Positions 37,922 to 47,688 are shown, counted from the stretch's first letter. The stretch: DNA of 64,000 bases from Streptomyces chrestomyceticus JCM 4735 (GCF_003865135.1 NZ_BHZC01000001.1:5084001-5148000); one strand, 5' to 3'. Numbers and translations: made by a program. The notes: generated by a model not told the origin, from the letters alone.

Positions 37922-38149
37922 CTACTTGCCCTTCGCCGCGCCACCACGCTCCGCGCGGTACCGCTTGTCGTAGCGGTCCTGGCGGATGCGGCGCTCCCGG
38001 TAGGCGCGGTACTCCGCGTCGTAGCTCAGATAGCCCTGGCGGAAGCGCACGGCCAGATAGAGCAGGACGGCGGAGGCCAGCCACCACACCGGATTGGCGA
38101 ACCCGGCGGCGACCGTCAGCAGGAACGAGACGAGCAGAAGTGGGAACAC
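37922..38149 (-). CDS. Small membrane protein with charged tail
   Basis: A 75-residue protein with two hydrophobic helices (LLLVSFLLTVAAGFA and WWLASAVLLYLAVRF) followed by a long Arg/Tyr-rich cytosolic tail (DAEYRAYRERRIRQDRYDKRYR). Common in Streptomyces; function unknown. Confidence 0.8.
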   Translation of the reverse strand: MFPLLLVSFLLTVAAGFANPVWWLASAVLLYLAVRFRQGYLSYDAEYRAYRERRIRQDRYDKRYRAERGGAAKGK

Positions 38150-38200
38150 TGCGCACCTCCCACAGTGTGCGGTGATCGGAGGCGCCCCGCCGGAGCGCCG

Positions 38201-38710
38201 CTAGGCCACGGCCCCGGCCGGTGGGCCGGGCGGTTCGGCGGCCGGGGTGCCGGTCGCGGTGTCCAGGCCGGAGAAGACCGGCAGCAGCCGGTTCAGGCCG
38301 CTGGCCTGCAACGCCGCGAGGACGGCCGGGCTCGGCTGGACGAGCCGCAGGTCACCGCCCTGCGCACGGGCCCGCCTGGCCGCCGCGACGAGCGGGCCGA
38401 GGGCGAGCGCGCAGCAGTCGGTGACCTCGGACAGGTCGACGATCAGCAGGCTTCCGGGAGCGCGGGGCAGGCGCCGCAGGCGTTCGCGCAGGGTGGGCAG
38501 GGTCGCCAGGTCCACCCGGCCGCGCACGATGAGGACCGCGAAGTCGGTGTCGGTCACGGGGACCGACGGCACCTCGCCCGTCGCGGGCTCCGGCGGCACG
38601 GCCGGCGTGGCGGTCCGCGCCGGTGCGTGCCGGGTGTGGTGGCGGGGCGGCACCCGCGTGCCGACCGCGCCGGCGCGCGGGAAGTCGAGGGACGTTCCGG
38701 GGTCTGCCAT
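38201..38710 (-). CDS. STAS domain protein (anti-sigma antagonist fold, phospho-serine missing)
   Basis: The 169-residue protein has a proline-rich N-terminal 50 residues and then a STAS domain (VLIVRGRVDLATLPTLRERL...SLLIVDLSEV...). Where the family has D-S-S-G with the phosphorylatable serine, this reads DCCALALGPL. It therefore cannot be switched by an RsbW-type kinase in the usual way, and may be a decoy or constitutive form. ATG 38710 has AGGAGG 10 bases upstream; GTG 38716 is the alternative. Confidence 0.82.
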   Translation of the reverse strand: MADPGTSLDFPRAGAVGTRVPPRHHTRHAPARTATPAVPPEPATGEVPSVPVTDTDFAVLIVRGRVDLATLPTLRERLRRLPRAPGSLLIVDLSEVTDCCALALGPLVAAARRARAQGGDLRLVQPSPAVLAALQASGLNRLLPVFSGLDTATGTPAAEPPGPPAGAVA

Positions 38711-38851
38711 CAGCACGCGCCTCCTCGGGGCGGACGGGCTTCCGCGCTGCCGGGGACTCGGGCTGCACCGTCCAGGGTAGTGCGGGGCGGGTGGCGGGAA
38801 CAGCGTGCGTGGCCGACCGGTCGGGGGCGGGGGCGCCCTGACGGCGCATCA

Positions 38852-38875
38852 TCCGTACGGCGCGCGCCGTACGGA
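38852..38875. repeat. 24-bp perfect palindrome
   Basis: TCCGTACGG, CGCGCG, CCGTACGGA form an uninterrupted palindrome between the STAS gene and the downstream hypothetical. It can fold as a 10-bp stem with a 4-base loop or extrude as a cruciform. Confidence 0.6.
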
Positions 38876-38981
38876 GCCGCCGTCCGTGACCGCCGCGGGA
38901 GTCCCGGCCACCCCGGCAGAGGTTCCGGCCACCCGCGGCCGAGCCCCCGCCGGGGCCCGGCGCCTGACAGCTTTCAGCAGG

Positions 38982-39419
38982 TCACGGCCACACCAGGCAG
39001 TACGCCTGGTGTCCGGCGTCGTGCAGCCGGTGGGAGAAGTCCTGCCACTCGTGGAGGAGCTGGTAGACGGTGAAGGCGTCCCGGGGGCCGCCGCGGTCGG
39101 GGACCGTGGACCAGATGAAGGCCGCGGCGCCCACCGACTCCTCGCCGACGCCGCGCAGCGGGTCGACGACCGTCATGGGGAGCTTGACGACGGCGTAGTC
39201 GGGATGGAGGACGACCAGTTCGAGCGGCGGGACCTTGTGCAGCGGTATGCCTTCTATGCCGGTGAGGACCATCGCGGCCATCGTCTCCGGCTTGATCTTC
39301 GTGAACATGCCGCCCATGCCGAGCTCGTCGCCGCCGAGCTCTTCGGGCCGCATCGAGATCGGCACGCGCGCCGCCGTGGCACCGTTCGGCGCGCCGAAGT
39401 ATTTGTACGTCACCCCCAT
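38982..39419 (-). CDS. Conserved actinobacterial hypothetical protein
   Basis: A 145-residue soluble protein starting MGVTYKYFGAPNGATAARV, with FTKIKPETMAAM, LELVVLHPDYAVVKLPMTVVDPLRG and the C-terminal HDAGHQAYCLVWP. I recall very similar proteins in other Streptomyces next to hemL, but with no known function. No catalytic motif or membrane segment is visible. ATG 39419 follows AGAGGCGG. Confidence 0.8.
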   Translation of the reverse strand: MGVTYKYFGAPNGATAARVPISMRPEELGGDELGMGGMFTKIKPETMAAMVLTGIEGIPLHKVPPLELVVLHPDYAVVKLPMTVVDPLRGVGEESVGAAAFIWSTVPDRGGPRDAFTVYQLLHEWQDFSHRLHDAGHQAYCLVWP

Positions 39420-39803
39420 GCGGCCGCCTCTGTTTCCCCCGCCCTTGATCTCCTCGCGCCGGTGGCGGCCCCGCTGGTCGCGCTCAGGCCCCCGGTCATC
39501 GGTGCCCTCGCCCAGTCCGCCACCGCGATGCATATCTCCACCCGACCACTCGCAGCCCCAGCCGCGCAACCCGATCATCGTCTCAGAGACCTCCCCCGTC
39601 ACCGGCGCGCGAAACGCCCGGCCGCGCGCCCCCGTGCGCCTCTGAGACCATTGCTTGCGTGACTTACTCGTACGTTGCCCCAGTTTTGCAGACCCGCGGG
39701 GTCTGACACCTGGTCGGTAGCGAGGGGATTTCCGCTCCGCGCTCCGCCCGGGTGCCGCCGCCGGCCGCCGCCCCTTCCTACATTTGCGCAGGTCAGGATC
39801 ACA
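39420..39803. other. Divergent intergenic region upstream of hemL
   Basis: 384 bp without a supported gene. It contains a 7-bp stem with a 3-base loop (CAGACCC 39689-39695 / GGGTCTG 39699-39705) about 100 bp ahead of hemL. It must hold promoters for hemL and the divergent hypothetical; none is clear by eye. Confidence 0.5.
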
Positions 39804-41111
39804 GTGCCTTTTCCCTATGAAGCCCCAGTTTCGCAGACGCTCTTCGACCGTGCGGCCGTTGTGACGCCGGGCGGGGTGAACTCTCCCGTGCGCGCGTTCG
39901 GCGCCGTGGGTGGTTCGCCCCGGTTCATGGTGTCCGGTACCGGTCCGTACCTCACCGACGCCGACGGACGCGAGTACGTCGACCTCGTGTGCTCGTGGGG
40001 CCCGATGATCCTCGGGCACTCCCACCCCGAGGTGCTCGCCGCCGTCCAGGAGGCCGTCGCCCGCGGCACCTCCTTCGGCACGCCCGGCGAGGGCGAGGTG
40101 GAGCTGGCCGAGCGGATCGTGGACCGGATCGCCCCGGTCGAGCAGGTCCGGCTGGTCTCCTCCGGCACCGAGGCGACCATGTCCGCCATCCGGCTGGCGC
40201 GCGGTTTCACCGGCCGCACCAAGGTCGTGAAGTTCGCCGGCTGCTACCACGGGCACGTGGACGCGCTGCTGGCCGCGGCCGGCTCCGGCGTCGCCACCTT
40301 CGGGCTGCCGGACACGCCCGGCGTCACGGGCGCCCAGGCCGGTGACACGATCGTGCTGCCGTACAACGACATCGAGGCCGTACGGGCCGCCTTCGCCGCG
40401 CACCCCGGCGAGATCGCCTGCGTGATCACCGAGGCGGCGGCCGGCAACATGGGCGTCGTCCCGCCGCTGCCCGGCTTCAACCAGGGCCTGAAGGACCTCT
40501 GCGCCGAGAGCGGCGCGCTCTACATCTCCGACGAGGTCATGACCGGCTTCCGGGTCAGCCGCACCGGCTGGTACGGCATCGACGGCGTCCGCCCCGACCT
40601 GATGACCTTCGGCAAGGTCATGGGCGGCGGCTTCCCGGCCGCGGCCTTCGGCGGGCGCGCCGACGTGATGGCGCACCTCGCCCCGGTCGGCCCGGTCTAC
40701 CAGGCGGGCACCCTGTCCGGTAACCCGGTCGCCACGGCCGCGGGGATCGCCCAGTTGAAGCTGCTGGACGAGGCGGCGTACGAGAAGGTCGACGCGGTCT
40801 CCGAGCAGGTGCGCTCGCTGGTCGCCGACGCCCTGACGAAGGCGGGCGTCGCGCACCGCCTCCAGGTCGCGGGCAACATGTTCTCGTTCGCCTTCACCGA
40901 CCAGGACGTGACCGACTACGCCTCGGCCAAGGCGCAGGAGGCGTTCCGCTTCACCGCCTTCTTCCACTCGATGCTGTCCCAGGGCGTGTACCTGCCGCCG
41001 TCCGCGTTCGAGTCCTGGTTCGTCTCGACCGCCCACGACGAGCGGGCGGTCGAGCGGATCGCCGCCGCCCTGCCGTCGGCCGCGCGGGCCGCCGCCGAAG
41101 CGAGCGCGTGA
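39804..41111 (+). CDS. hemL: Glutamate-1-semialdehyde 2,1-aminomutase
   Basis: PLP enzyme making 5-aminolevulinate, the step after HemA. The 435-residue protein begins [17 protein letters not shown] and carries [34 protein letters not shown], and the PLP lysine in [21 protein letters not shown] 39804 is preceded by AGGATCACA. It is separated from hemACDB by 34 kb, on the same strand. A GTGA overlap leads to the phosphatase gene. Confidence 0.96.
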   Translation: MPFPYEAPVSQTLFDRAAVVTPGGVNSPVRAFGAVGGSPRFMVSGTGPYLTDADGREYVDLVCSWGPMILGHSHPEVLAAVQEAVARGTSFGTPGEGEVELAERIVDRIAPVEQVRLVSSGTEATMSAIRLARGFTGRTKVVKFAGCYHGHVDALLAAAGSGVATFGLPDTPGVTGAQAGDTIVLPYNDIEAVRAAFAAHPGEIACVITEAAAGNMGVVPPLPGFNQGLKDLCAESGALYISDEVMTGFRVSRTGWYGIDGVRPDLMTFGKVMGGGFPAAAFGGRADVMAHLAPVGPVYQAGTLSGNPVATAAGIAQLKLLDEAAYEKVDAVSEQVRSLVADALTKAGVAHRLQVAGNMFSFAFTDQDVTDYASAKAQEAFRFTAFFHSMLSQGVYLPPSAFESWFVSTAHDERAVERIAAALPSAARAAAEASA

Positions 41112-41830
41112 GCGCGGCGGACGGCGGAGCGGACCGGAAGATGGGTGACATGAACAGCGAAGACATCACCGTCGTACATCTGATGCGGCACGGCGAGGTG
41201 CACAACCCGGAGGGCGTGCTGTACGGGCGGCGGCCCGGCTACCACCTCTCCGAGCTGGGACGGACCATGGCCGACCGGGTGGCCGAGCACCTGGCGGGGC
41301 GGGACATCACCCATGTCGTGGCGTCCCCGCTGGAGCGGGCGCAGGAGACCGCGGCGCCGGTCGCCAAGGCGCACGGCCTGGACCTGGCCACCGACGAGCG
41401 GCTGATAGAGGCGGCCAACGTCTTCGAGGGCAAGACCTTCGGGGTCGGCGACGGCGCGCTGAAGAAGCCGGGCAACTGGAAGTACCTGACCAACCCGTTC
41501 CGCCCGTCGTGGGGCGAGCCGTACCTGGAGCAGGTCGTACGGATGATGGGGGCGCTCGGCGCGGCGCGCGACGCGGCCCGCGGGCACGAGGCGGTGGCGG
41601 TCAGCCACCAGCTTCCGATCTGGATCGTGCGCAGCTTCGCCGAGCGGCGGCGGCTGTGGCACGACCCGCGCAAGCGGCAGTGCACGCTCGCCTCGCTGAC
41701 CTCGTTCACCTTCCGCGGCGACAAGATCATTTCGGTGGGTTACAGCGAGCCGGCGCTCGATCTGGTGCCGGCGCACCTGCGGGCGGGCGCCAAGCCGCAG
41801 GCCGGTAAATCCAAAGCCTTCGGGGCGTAA
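41108..41830 (+). CDS. Histidine phosphatase family protein
   Basis: A 240-residue phosphoglycerate-mutase-fold protein. It has RHG in [13 protein letters not shown], the second arginine in [10 protein letters not shown], and the second histidine in [12 protein letters not shown]. These suit a small-molecule phosphatase; the substrate is unknown. Starts at GTG 41108 (overlap with hemL), ATG 41141 or ATG 41150 are possible. The last is nearest the domain and has GGAAG upstream, so the true protein may be 14 residues shorter. Confidence 0.92.
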   Translation: MSAADGGADRKMGDMNSEDITVVHLMRHGEVHNPEGVLYGRRPGYHLSELGRTMADRVAEHLAGRDITHVVASPLERAQETAAPVAKAHGLDLATDERLIEAANVFEGKTFGVGDGALKKPGNWKYLTNPFRPSWGEPYLEQVVRMMGALGAARDAARGHEAVAVSHQLPIWIVRSFAERRRLWHDPRKRQCTLASLTSFTFRGDKIISVGYSEPALDLVPAHLRAGAKPQAGKSKAFGA

Positions 41831-41833
41831 CCT

Positions 41834-41880
41834 CCGGCCGGTTTTTCGCATCGTGTGATGTGAGGGATGCGAGAGGCCGG
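41834..41880 (+). terminator. Two-part stem after the phosphatase gene
   Basis: Outer arms CCGGCC (41834-41839) and GGCCGG (41875-41880) enclose TCGCATC (41846-41852) and GATGCGA (41866-41872). This is a plausible terminator directly after the stop. Confidence 0.55.
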
Positions 41881-41965
41881 TGTGACGTGAGGTCATCTAC
41901 AAGCAAAATAATAAAATCGCGCCAATAGCCCGGAACCTCCGTGTTCGACAATGCCTCTTACCCGA

Positions 41966-41983
41966 TGTCCGTTTATACGGATA
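41966..41983. promoter_or_regulatory. Dyad in the AT-rich region ahead of the deacetylase gene
   Basis: TCCGT (41968-41972) and ACGGA (41977-41981) with loop TTAT, extendable by AT pairs. It follows an unusually A/T-rich patch (41905-41918) that probably holds the promoter. Operator or leader hairpin. Confidence 0.4.
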
Positions 41984-42016
41984 TTGAGTGTGACGAGTAC
42001 GGATGGGGACGACGGT

Positions 42017-43240
42017 ATGCGCGCGATCAGTCGGCGGAACGTGCTGGGCATGGGAGTGGGGGCGGCCGCGGCGCTCGGCGTCGCGGGCTGCTCCACCGGC
42101 TCCGGTTCCGGGTCCGGCTCCGGCCAGGACAAGAACGCGGTGCAGGCCAAGGCCAAGCCGATCGGCGACGGCTCGACGGCCGACTCGGGCCCGCAGCCGC
42201 ACCAGCCGGAGAAGCCGCGCCGGCTGGAGCCCGGCGAGACCCCGCCGCAATTCGTGATCTTCTCGTGGGACGGCGCGGGCGAGGTCGGCAACGGCCTCTT
42301 CCCGCGCTTCCGCAAGCTGGCCAAGGACCACAACGCGGCCATGACCTTCTTCCTCTCCGGGCTCTACTGCCTCCCGGAGTCGAAGAAGCACCTCTACCGC
42401 CCGCCGAACAACAAGGTCGGCGCCTCGGACATCGGCTACCTCTCCGACGAGCACATCAAGGCGACCCTGAAGAACGTGCGGGAGGCGTGGCTGGAGGGCC
42501 ACGAGATCGGCACCCACTTCAACGGGCACTTCTGCGGCGAGGCCCGTACCTCGGTCAAGCACTGGACCCCCGCCCAGTGGCAGTCCGAGATCGACCAGGC
42601 CATGGACTTCGTCACCAAATGGCGGACGAACACCGGTTTCACCGATCTCGAACCGCTGCCCTTCGACTACAAGAAGGAACTGATCGGCGGCCGTACGCCC
42701 TGCCTGCTCGGCCAGGAGAACCTGCTGCCCACCGCCAAGAAGCTGGGCTGGCGCTACGACGCCAGCTCGCCGGGCGGCCTGCAGATGTGGCCCAAGAAGA
42801 AGATGGGCATCTGGGACTTCCCGCTCCAGCAGATACCTTTCCCCGGACACCGGTTCGAGGTCCTCTCCATGGACTACAACATCCTCGCGAACCAGTCCAA
42901 GAACTCCACCAAGGGCCCGCCCGCCAACTACCCGCACTGGCGCAAGGAGGCCACCGGCGCCTACATCAAGGGCTTCGAGCGGGCCTACGAGACCAACCGC
43001 GCCCCCCTGTTCGTCGGCAACCACTTCGAGCAGTGGAACGGCGGCCTCTACATGGACGCCGTCGAGGAAGCGCTCAAGCACATCGCCGACGAGAAGCGCA
43101 AGGACGTGCGCCTGGTCTCCTTCCGGCAGTTCACCGACTGGCTCGACGCGCAGGACCCGAAGGTCGTGGCCAAGCTCCAGGGCCTGCGGGTCGGCCAGAA
43201 GCCCACGGGCGGCTGGAAGACGTTCCTCTCGGGCGCCTGA
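42017..43240 (+). CDS. Polysaccharide deacetylase-like lipoprotein
   Basis: A 407-residue exported protein. MRAISRRNVLGMGVGAAAALGVAGC combines a twin-arginine motif with a lipobox (LGVAGC, Cys about 25). After a Ser/Gly linker comes a NodB-type barrel: FVIFSWDGAGE (metal Asp), MTFFLSGLY, GHEIGTHFNGHFC (the metal His pair), and FDYKKELIGGRTPCLLGQE. C-terminal FVGNHFEQWNGG closes the fold. The catalytic Asp in FSWDG is present, but the first-motif spacing is unusual, so activity on cell-wall glycans is likely but not certain. ATG 42017 is chosen for the signal peptide. Confidence 0.88.
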   Translation: MRAISRRNVLGMGVGAAAALGVAGCSTGSGSGSGSGQDKNAVQAKAKPIGDGSTADSGPQPHQPEKPRRLEPGETPPQFVIFSWDGAGEVGNGLFPRFRKLAKDHNAAMTFFLSGLYCLPESKKHLYRPPNNKVGASDIGYLSDEHIKATLKNVREAWLEGHEIGTHFNGHFCGEARTSVKHWTPAQWQSEIDQAMDFVTKWRTNTGFTDLEPLPFDYKKELIGGRTPCLLGQENLLPTAKKLGWRYDASSPGGLQMWPKKKMGIWDFPLQQIPFPGHRFEVLSMDYNILANQSKNSTKGPPANYPHWRKEATGAYIKGFERAYETNRAPLFVGNHFEQWNGGLYMDAVEEALKHIADEKRKDVRLVSFRQFTDWLDAQDPKVVAKLQGLRVGQKPTGGWKTFLSGA

Positions 43241-43248
43241 GACGCGGG

Positions 43249-43281
43249 GTACGGGCCGGGGCCGCGCGCCCCGGCCCGTAC
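43249..43281 (+). terminator. Terminator after the deacetylase-like gene
   Basis: GTACGGGCCGGGGC (43249-43262) pairs with GCCCCGGCCCGTAC (43268-43281), a 14-bp perfect stem with a 5-base loop. Confidence 0.8.
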
Positions 43282-43378
43282 GCATCGGCGGAACCGGGCC
43301 CCGTAAGCCGCCTGACGTGCCCCGACATGACCGGTACCGCCCCGGCGAGGGGGGTGCGGAAGATCCGCTACGGCCCCA

Positions 43379-43394
43379 TGCGAAACTTTTCACA
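43379..43394 (+). promoter_or_regulatory. Rex-operator-like dyad at the start of the cytochrome c maturation operon
   Basis: TGCGAAACTTTTCACA matches the Rex operator shape TGTGAA-N4-TTCACA with one mismatch in the left arm. It touches the ATG of the TlpA/ResA gene. Rex control of cytochrome and respiratory genes is known in Streptomyces; binding here is inferred from sequence only. Confidence 0.4.
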
Positions 43395-44008
43395 TGAGTG
43401 CCTGCCGCGTCCCCCGACGACTCGCCAGTCATCGCCGCACCGCGCTGTTCGCCGCGGGAGCCGCGCTCGCCGCGCTGACGCTGAGCGCCTGCGGCGAGGG
43501 CACGTCCGGCGGTTCCGAACAGACCCAGTTCGTCGAGGGCAAGGACGGCGTCGAGCGGGTCGCCAAGGCGGACCGTAAGCCCGTCCCCGACATCTCCGGC
43601 GAAACCACCCAGAGCGCGAAGCTGGACATCAAGGACTACAAGGGCAAGGTCGTCGTCCTGAACGTCTGGGGATCGTGGTGCGCCCCCTGCATCGCCGAGG
43701 CCCCCAACTTCGCCAAGGTCGCCAACGAGACCAAGGCCAAGGGTGTCCAGTTCGTCGGCATCAACACCCGCGACTCGCAGAAGTCCCAGGCGGTCAGCTT
43801 CGAGGAACAGCACAAGGTGCCGTACCCGAGCCTGTTCGACCCCACCGGCAAGCTGATGCTGCGCTTCCCCAAGGGCAGCCTCAACCCGCAGGCGATCCCC
43901 TCCACCATCGCCGTCGACCGGGAGGGCAGGATCGCCGCGCGGTCCATCGGCCCGCTCGGCGAGGACGAGCTGCGCAAGATGCTGCAGCCGCTGATCGACG
44001 AGAAGTGA
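43394..44008 (+). CDS. resA: TlpA/ResA-like thiol-disulfide lipoprotein
   Basis: Keeps apocytochrome c haem-binding cysteines reduced outside the membrane. The 204-residue protein has a basic leader, lipobox LTLSAC (Cys about 33) and a thioredoxin fold with VLNVWGSWCAPCIAEAPNF (active CAPC). The cis-Pro region AIPSTIAVDREGRIA is present. It is the first of four co-directional genes with 4-bp gaps or overlaps that encode system II cytochrome c assembly. Confidence 0.93.
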   Translation: MSACRVPRRLASHRRTALFAAGAALAALTLSACGEGTSGGSEQTQFVEGKDGVERVAKADRKPVPDISGETTQSAKLDIKDYKGKVVVLNVWGSWCAPCIAEAPNFAKVANETKAKGVQFVGINTRDSQKSQAVSFEEQHKVPYPSLFDPTGKLMLRFPKGSLNPQAIPSTIAVDREGRIAARSIGPLGEDELRKMLQPLIDEK

Positions 44009-44012
44009 TCAC

Positions 44013-44780
44013 GTGATCGCGCTCGCCGCCGCCACCTCGGGGCCCGCCTCCACCATCACCTCGGGCACCCTGCTCCTCGCCGTGCCCGTCGCCCTCCTCG
44101 GCGGGCTGGTCTCCTTCTTCTCGCCCTGCGTGCTGCCGCTCGTACCCGGCTACATGTCCTACGTCACCGGCGTGACCGGTACGGACCTCGCCGACGCCAA
44201 GCGCGGTCGGATGCTCGCCGGCGCCTCCCTCTTCATCCTCGGCTTCACCGCCGTCTTCGTCTCCACCGGCGCGCTCTTCGGCTTCTTCGGCAGCGTCCTC
44301 CAGGAACACCAGGACATCCTCAACAAGATCCTCGGCGTCCTGCTGATCCTGCTCGGCCTGGCCTTCGCCGGCATCCTGAAGAACTTCGGCCAGCGTGAGC
44401 TGCGCTTCCACAAGAAGCCCGCCATGGGCCTGGCCGGCGCGCCGGTGCTCGGCGTGCTCTTCGGCGTCGGCTGGACGCCGTGCCTGGGCCCGACCCTGAC
44501 CGCCGTCAGCTCGCTCGCCATCGACCAGGCCAGTGCCGGACGCGGCGCCCTGCTGACCGTGGCCTACTGTCTGGGACTGGGCCTGCCCTTCATCGCCGTC
44601 GCGCTGGCCTTCCGCAAGGTGCTCGGCGCCTTCGGCTGGGTCAAGCGCCACTACGTGTGGGTGATGCGGCTGGGCGGCGGCATGATGGTCGTGCTCGGCG
44701 TCCTGCTCCTCACCGGCGCGTGGGCCGACCTGATGTCCACCATGCGGAGCTGGTCCAGCAGCTTCACCCCAGGGATCTGA
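44013..44780 (+). CDS. ccdA: CcdA cytochrome c biogenesis transmembrane protein
   Basis: A 255-residue, six-helix membrane protein that passes electrons from cytosolic thioredoxin to the extracytoplasmic ResA. The two redox cysteines are in FFSPCVLPLVPGY and GWTPCLGPTLTA, as in the CcdA/DsbD family. GTG 44013 starts 4 bp after the resA stop; resB follows 3 bp after its own stop. Confidence 0.94.
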   Translation: MIALAAATSGPASTITSGTLLLAVPVALLGGLVSFFSPCVLPLVPGYMSYVTGVTGTDLADAKRGRMLAGASLFILGFTAVFVSTGALFGFFGSVLQEHQDILNKILGVLLILLGLAFAGILKNFGQRELRFHKKPAMGLAGAPVLGVLFGVGWTPCLGPTLTAVSSLAIDQASAGRGALLTVAYCLGLGLPFIAVALAFRKVLGAFGWVKRHYVWVMRLGGGMMVVLGVLLLTGAWADLMSTMRSWSSSFTPGI

Positions 44781-44783
44781 TCG

Positions 44784-46597
44784 ATGACCACCAAGACCGA
44801 CGCCGCCCGCGACGCCGACGACGCCGATGTCGGCGCCGCGGGCTCGCAGCTTTCCACCGCGCCCCAGGAGGAGGTCTCCTTCCCGTCCCTGGGGCCGATC
44901 GGCTGGGCCCGGTGGTTCTGGCGGCAGCTCACCTCGATGCGGGTCGCGCTGATCCTGCTGTTCCTGCTCTCCCTGGGGGCCATCCCCGGCTCGCTGGTCC
45001 CGCAGACCAGCATCGACCCGACCAAGGTCGAGCAGTTCCGGGCCGACCACACCACGCTGGCGCCGATCTACGACAAGCTGGGCCTCTTCCACGTCTACAG
45101 CTCGGTCTGGTTCTCCGCGATCTACCTGCTGCTGTTCATCTCGCTGATCGGCTGCATCGTGCCGCGCACGTGGCAGTTCGTCGGGCAACTGCGCAGCCGC
45201 CCGCCGGGCGCCCCGCGCCGGCTGACCCGGCTGCCCGCGTACACCACGTGGCGTACGGACCGGGCGCCCGAGGAGGTGCTCGGCGCCGCGCAGCGGATGC
45301 TGAAGAAGCGCCGTTTCCGCGCCCACACGGTCGGTGACGCGGTCGCCGCCGAGAAGGGCTACCTCCGCGAGGCCGGCAACCTCGTCTTCCACATCTCCCT
45401 GATCGTGATCCTGGTGGCGGTCGCCGTCGGCAGCCTGTGGAAGTCCGAGGGCGGCAAGCTCGTCGTCGAGGGCGACGGCTTCGCCAACAGCCTCACCCAG
45501 TACGACAACTTCAAGTCCGGTGCCTTCTACGACACCGACGACCTGGAGCCCTTCGGCTTCTCCCTCAAGAGCTTCGACGCGTCCTACGAGCGCACCGGCC
45601 CCAGAAGGGCACCCCGCGCGAGTTCCGCGCCAACATCTCGTACTTCCGGGGCGCGGACGGCCAGGAGCACCAGGGCAAGATCGAGGTCAACCACCCGCTG
45701 GAGATCGCCGACTCCAAGATCTTCCTGCTCTCGCACGGCTACGCGCCGGTCGTCGAGGTCACCGACGGCCGCGGCAAGAAGGTCTACAGCGGCGCGGTGC
45801 CGTTCCTGCCGCAGGACATGCAGAACTACACCTCCACCGGTGTGGTCAAGGTGCCCAACGCGCTGACCCCGGACGGCAAGCGCAACCAGCTCGGCTTCTC
45901 CGGCTTCTTCGTGCCGACGTACGGCGGCAAGGGCTCCGGCTCGATGTTCTCCACCTTCCCCGCGCTGGACAATCCGCGGCTGACGCTGACCGCGTACCAC
46001 GGCGACCTCGGCGTGGACTCCGGACTGCCGCAGAGCGTGTACCAACTGGAGAAGAAGAACCTCAAGCAGTACAAGCAGGACGGCCGCGCCGTCGCCCAGA
46101 TGATGCAGCCCGGTGAGACGATGAAGCTGCCCGGCGGCGACGGCAGCATCAAGTTCGTCGGCGTCAAGCAGTGGGCCACCTTCCAGGTCTCCCACCAGCC
46201 CGGCAACGGCCTCGCGCTGATCGGCGCGATCGCCGTGCTGCTCGGCCTGGCCGGCTCGCTGTTCATCCAGCGCCGCCGGGTGTGGGTACGGGCCGTCCGG
46301 GGCGCCGACGGCGTGACCGTCGTCGAACTGGCGGGCCTGGGCCGCAGCGAGTCCGCCCGCCTGCCGGAGGAACTGGCGGATCTGGCGGAAGCCCTCGGGC
46401 CGGACGCGCCGCAGGCCGCGGAGGCGGCGGCGGCCCCCGATCCGGACGCGCCGCAGACCGCCCAGACAGCGGCGGACCCCGACTCGGCCCCGTCCGCCGC
46501 CTCGAAGAATCCCACCCCCACCGGCCCCGAGAACGCGGCGAAGCCCACCGACTCCGCCGATGATCCTGCCGATCCCTCCGAAGGAGCGCGCGCGTGA
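44784..46597 (+). pseudogene. resB: ResB cytochrome c biogenesis protein, reading frame broken by one base
   Basis: Part of the ResB-CcsB haem delivery and ligation complex. The first frame (from ATG 44784) gives helices SMRVALILLFLLSLGAIPGSLV, FSAIYLLLFISLIGC and LVFHISLIVILVAVAV, then ...DASYERTGP at about 45600. The rest continues in the next frame as QKGTPREFRANISYFRG to the final helix LALIGAIAVLLGLAGSLFI and an Ala/Asp-rich tail ending at 46597. Adding one C to the C4 run 45599-45602 restores YERTGPQKGTPREF and a protein of 604 residues. Since the operon is otherwise intact and essential for cytochrome c, a sequencing error is the simplest reading. The stop overlaps ccsB (GTGA). Confidence 0.88.
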
Positions 46598-47688
46598 ACC
46601 TCGCTGCCGCAGCCACCAACGAGAACCTGGCCAGTATCAGCAACGTGCTGATCTACTCGGCCATGGCCGTGTACACCCTCGCCTTCCTCGCGCACCTCGC
46701 CGAGTGGGCCTTCGGCAGCCGCAGCAAGGTCGGCCGTACGGCCGCGGCCCTGACCGCCACGGTGCCCGCCCCCGCCAAGGCGACGGCGGCCCGCACGGCG
46801 GAACAGGGCGGCGGCACCGCCGTACTGGAGCGCCCCAAGGTCGTCACCCGCGCGGCCAACGGCAGCCGGGACGTCCCGGACGGCCCGGGCGCCGCGGGCG
46901 GCACCGAGAAGGGCGACCTGTACGGCCGGATCGCCATCTCGCTGACCACCCTCGCCTTCCTGATCCACCTCGGCGGCGTCCTCACCCGCGGCCTGTCCGT
47001 ACAGCGCGCCCCCTGGGGCAACATGTACGAGTTCTCCACGACCTTCGGCATGGTCGCGGTCGCCGCGTACCTCGTCCTGCTCGCCCTGAAGAAGAACGTC
47101 CGCTGGATCGGCCTGCTGCTGACCGCCACCGTCCTGCTGGACCTCGGCGTGGCCGTCACCTGGCTCTACACCGACAGCTCCCAGCTCGTCCCGGCCCTGC
47201 ACTCGTACTGGCTGTGGATCCACGTGAGCTGCGCGATCATCTCCGGCGCCTTCCTCTACCTCGGCGCCGTCTCCACGCTGCTCTACCTCTTCCGCGACCG
47301 CTACGAGAGCAAGCTGGCCGACCCCTCCGGCAAGCAGCCCGGCGCCTTCGCCACCTCCGTGATGGAGCGCCTCCCCGCGGCCGCCAGCCTGGACAAGTTC
47401 TCCTACCGCGTGAACGCCACGATCTTCCCCCTGTGGACCTTCACGATCATCGCGGGCGCCATCTGGGCCGGCGAGGCCTGGGGCCGCTACTGGGGCTGGG
47501 ACTCCAAGGAGATCTGGTCGTTCGTCACCTGGGTCGCCTACGCCGCCTACCTCCACGCCCGCGCCACCGCCGGCTGGAAGGGCCGCAAGGCCGCCTACCT
47601 GGGCCTGTTCGCCTTCCTGACGTACATCTTCAACTACTACGTCGTGAACTACTTCTTCTCGGGTCTGCACTCCTACTCGGGGGTCTGA
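46594..47688 (+). CDS. ccsB: CcsB/CcsA-type cytochrome c synthase subunit
   Basis: A 364-residue membrane protein that with ResB moves haem outward and joins it to apocytochrome c. After a first helix and a cytosolic Ala/Thr linker (residues 48-105) it has helices with conserved histidines (LIHLGGVL, LHSYWLWIHVS). The tryptophan-rich haem loop is GRYWGWDSKEIWSFVTW, and FSYRVNATIFPLW is the following conserved block. GTG 46594 overlaps the resB stop. End of the operon. Confidence 0.94.
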   Translation: MNLAAAATNENLASISNVLIYSAMAVYTLAFLAHLAEWAFGSRSKVGRTAAALTATVPAPAKATAARTAEQGGGTAVLERPKVVTRAANGSRDVPDGPGAAGGTEKGDLYGRIAISLTTLAFLIHLGGVLTRGLSVQRAPWGNMYEFSTTFGMVAVAAYLVLLALKKNVRWIGLLLTATVLLDLGVAVTWLYTDSSQLVPALHSYWLWIHVSCAIISGAFLYLGAVSTLLYLFRDRYESKLADPSGKQPGAFATSVMERLPAAASLDKFSYRVNATIFPLWTFTIIAGAIWAGEAWGRYWGWDSKEIWSFVTWVAYAAYLHARATAGWKGRKAAYLGLFAFLTYIFNYYVVNYFFSGLHSYSGV

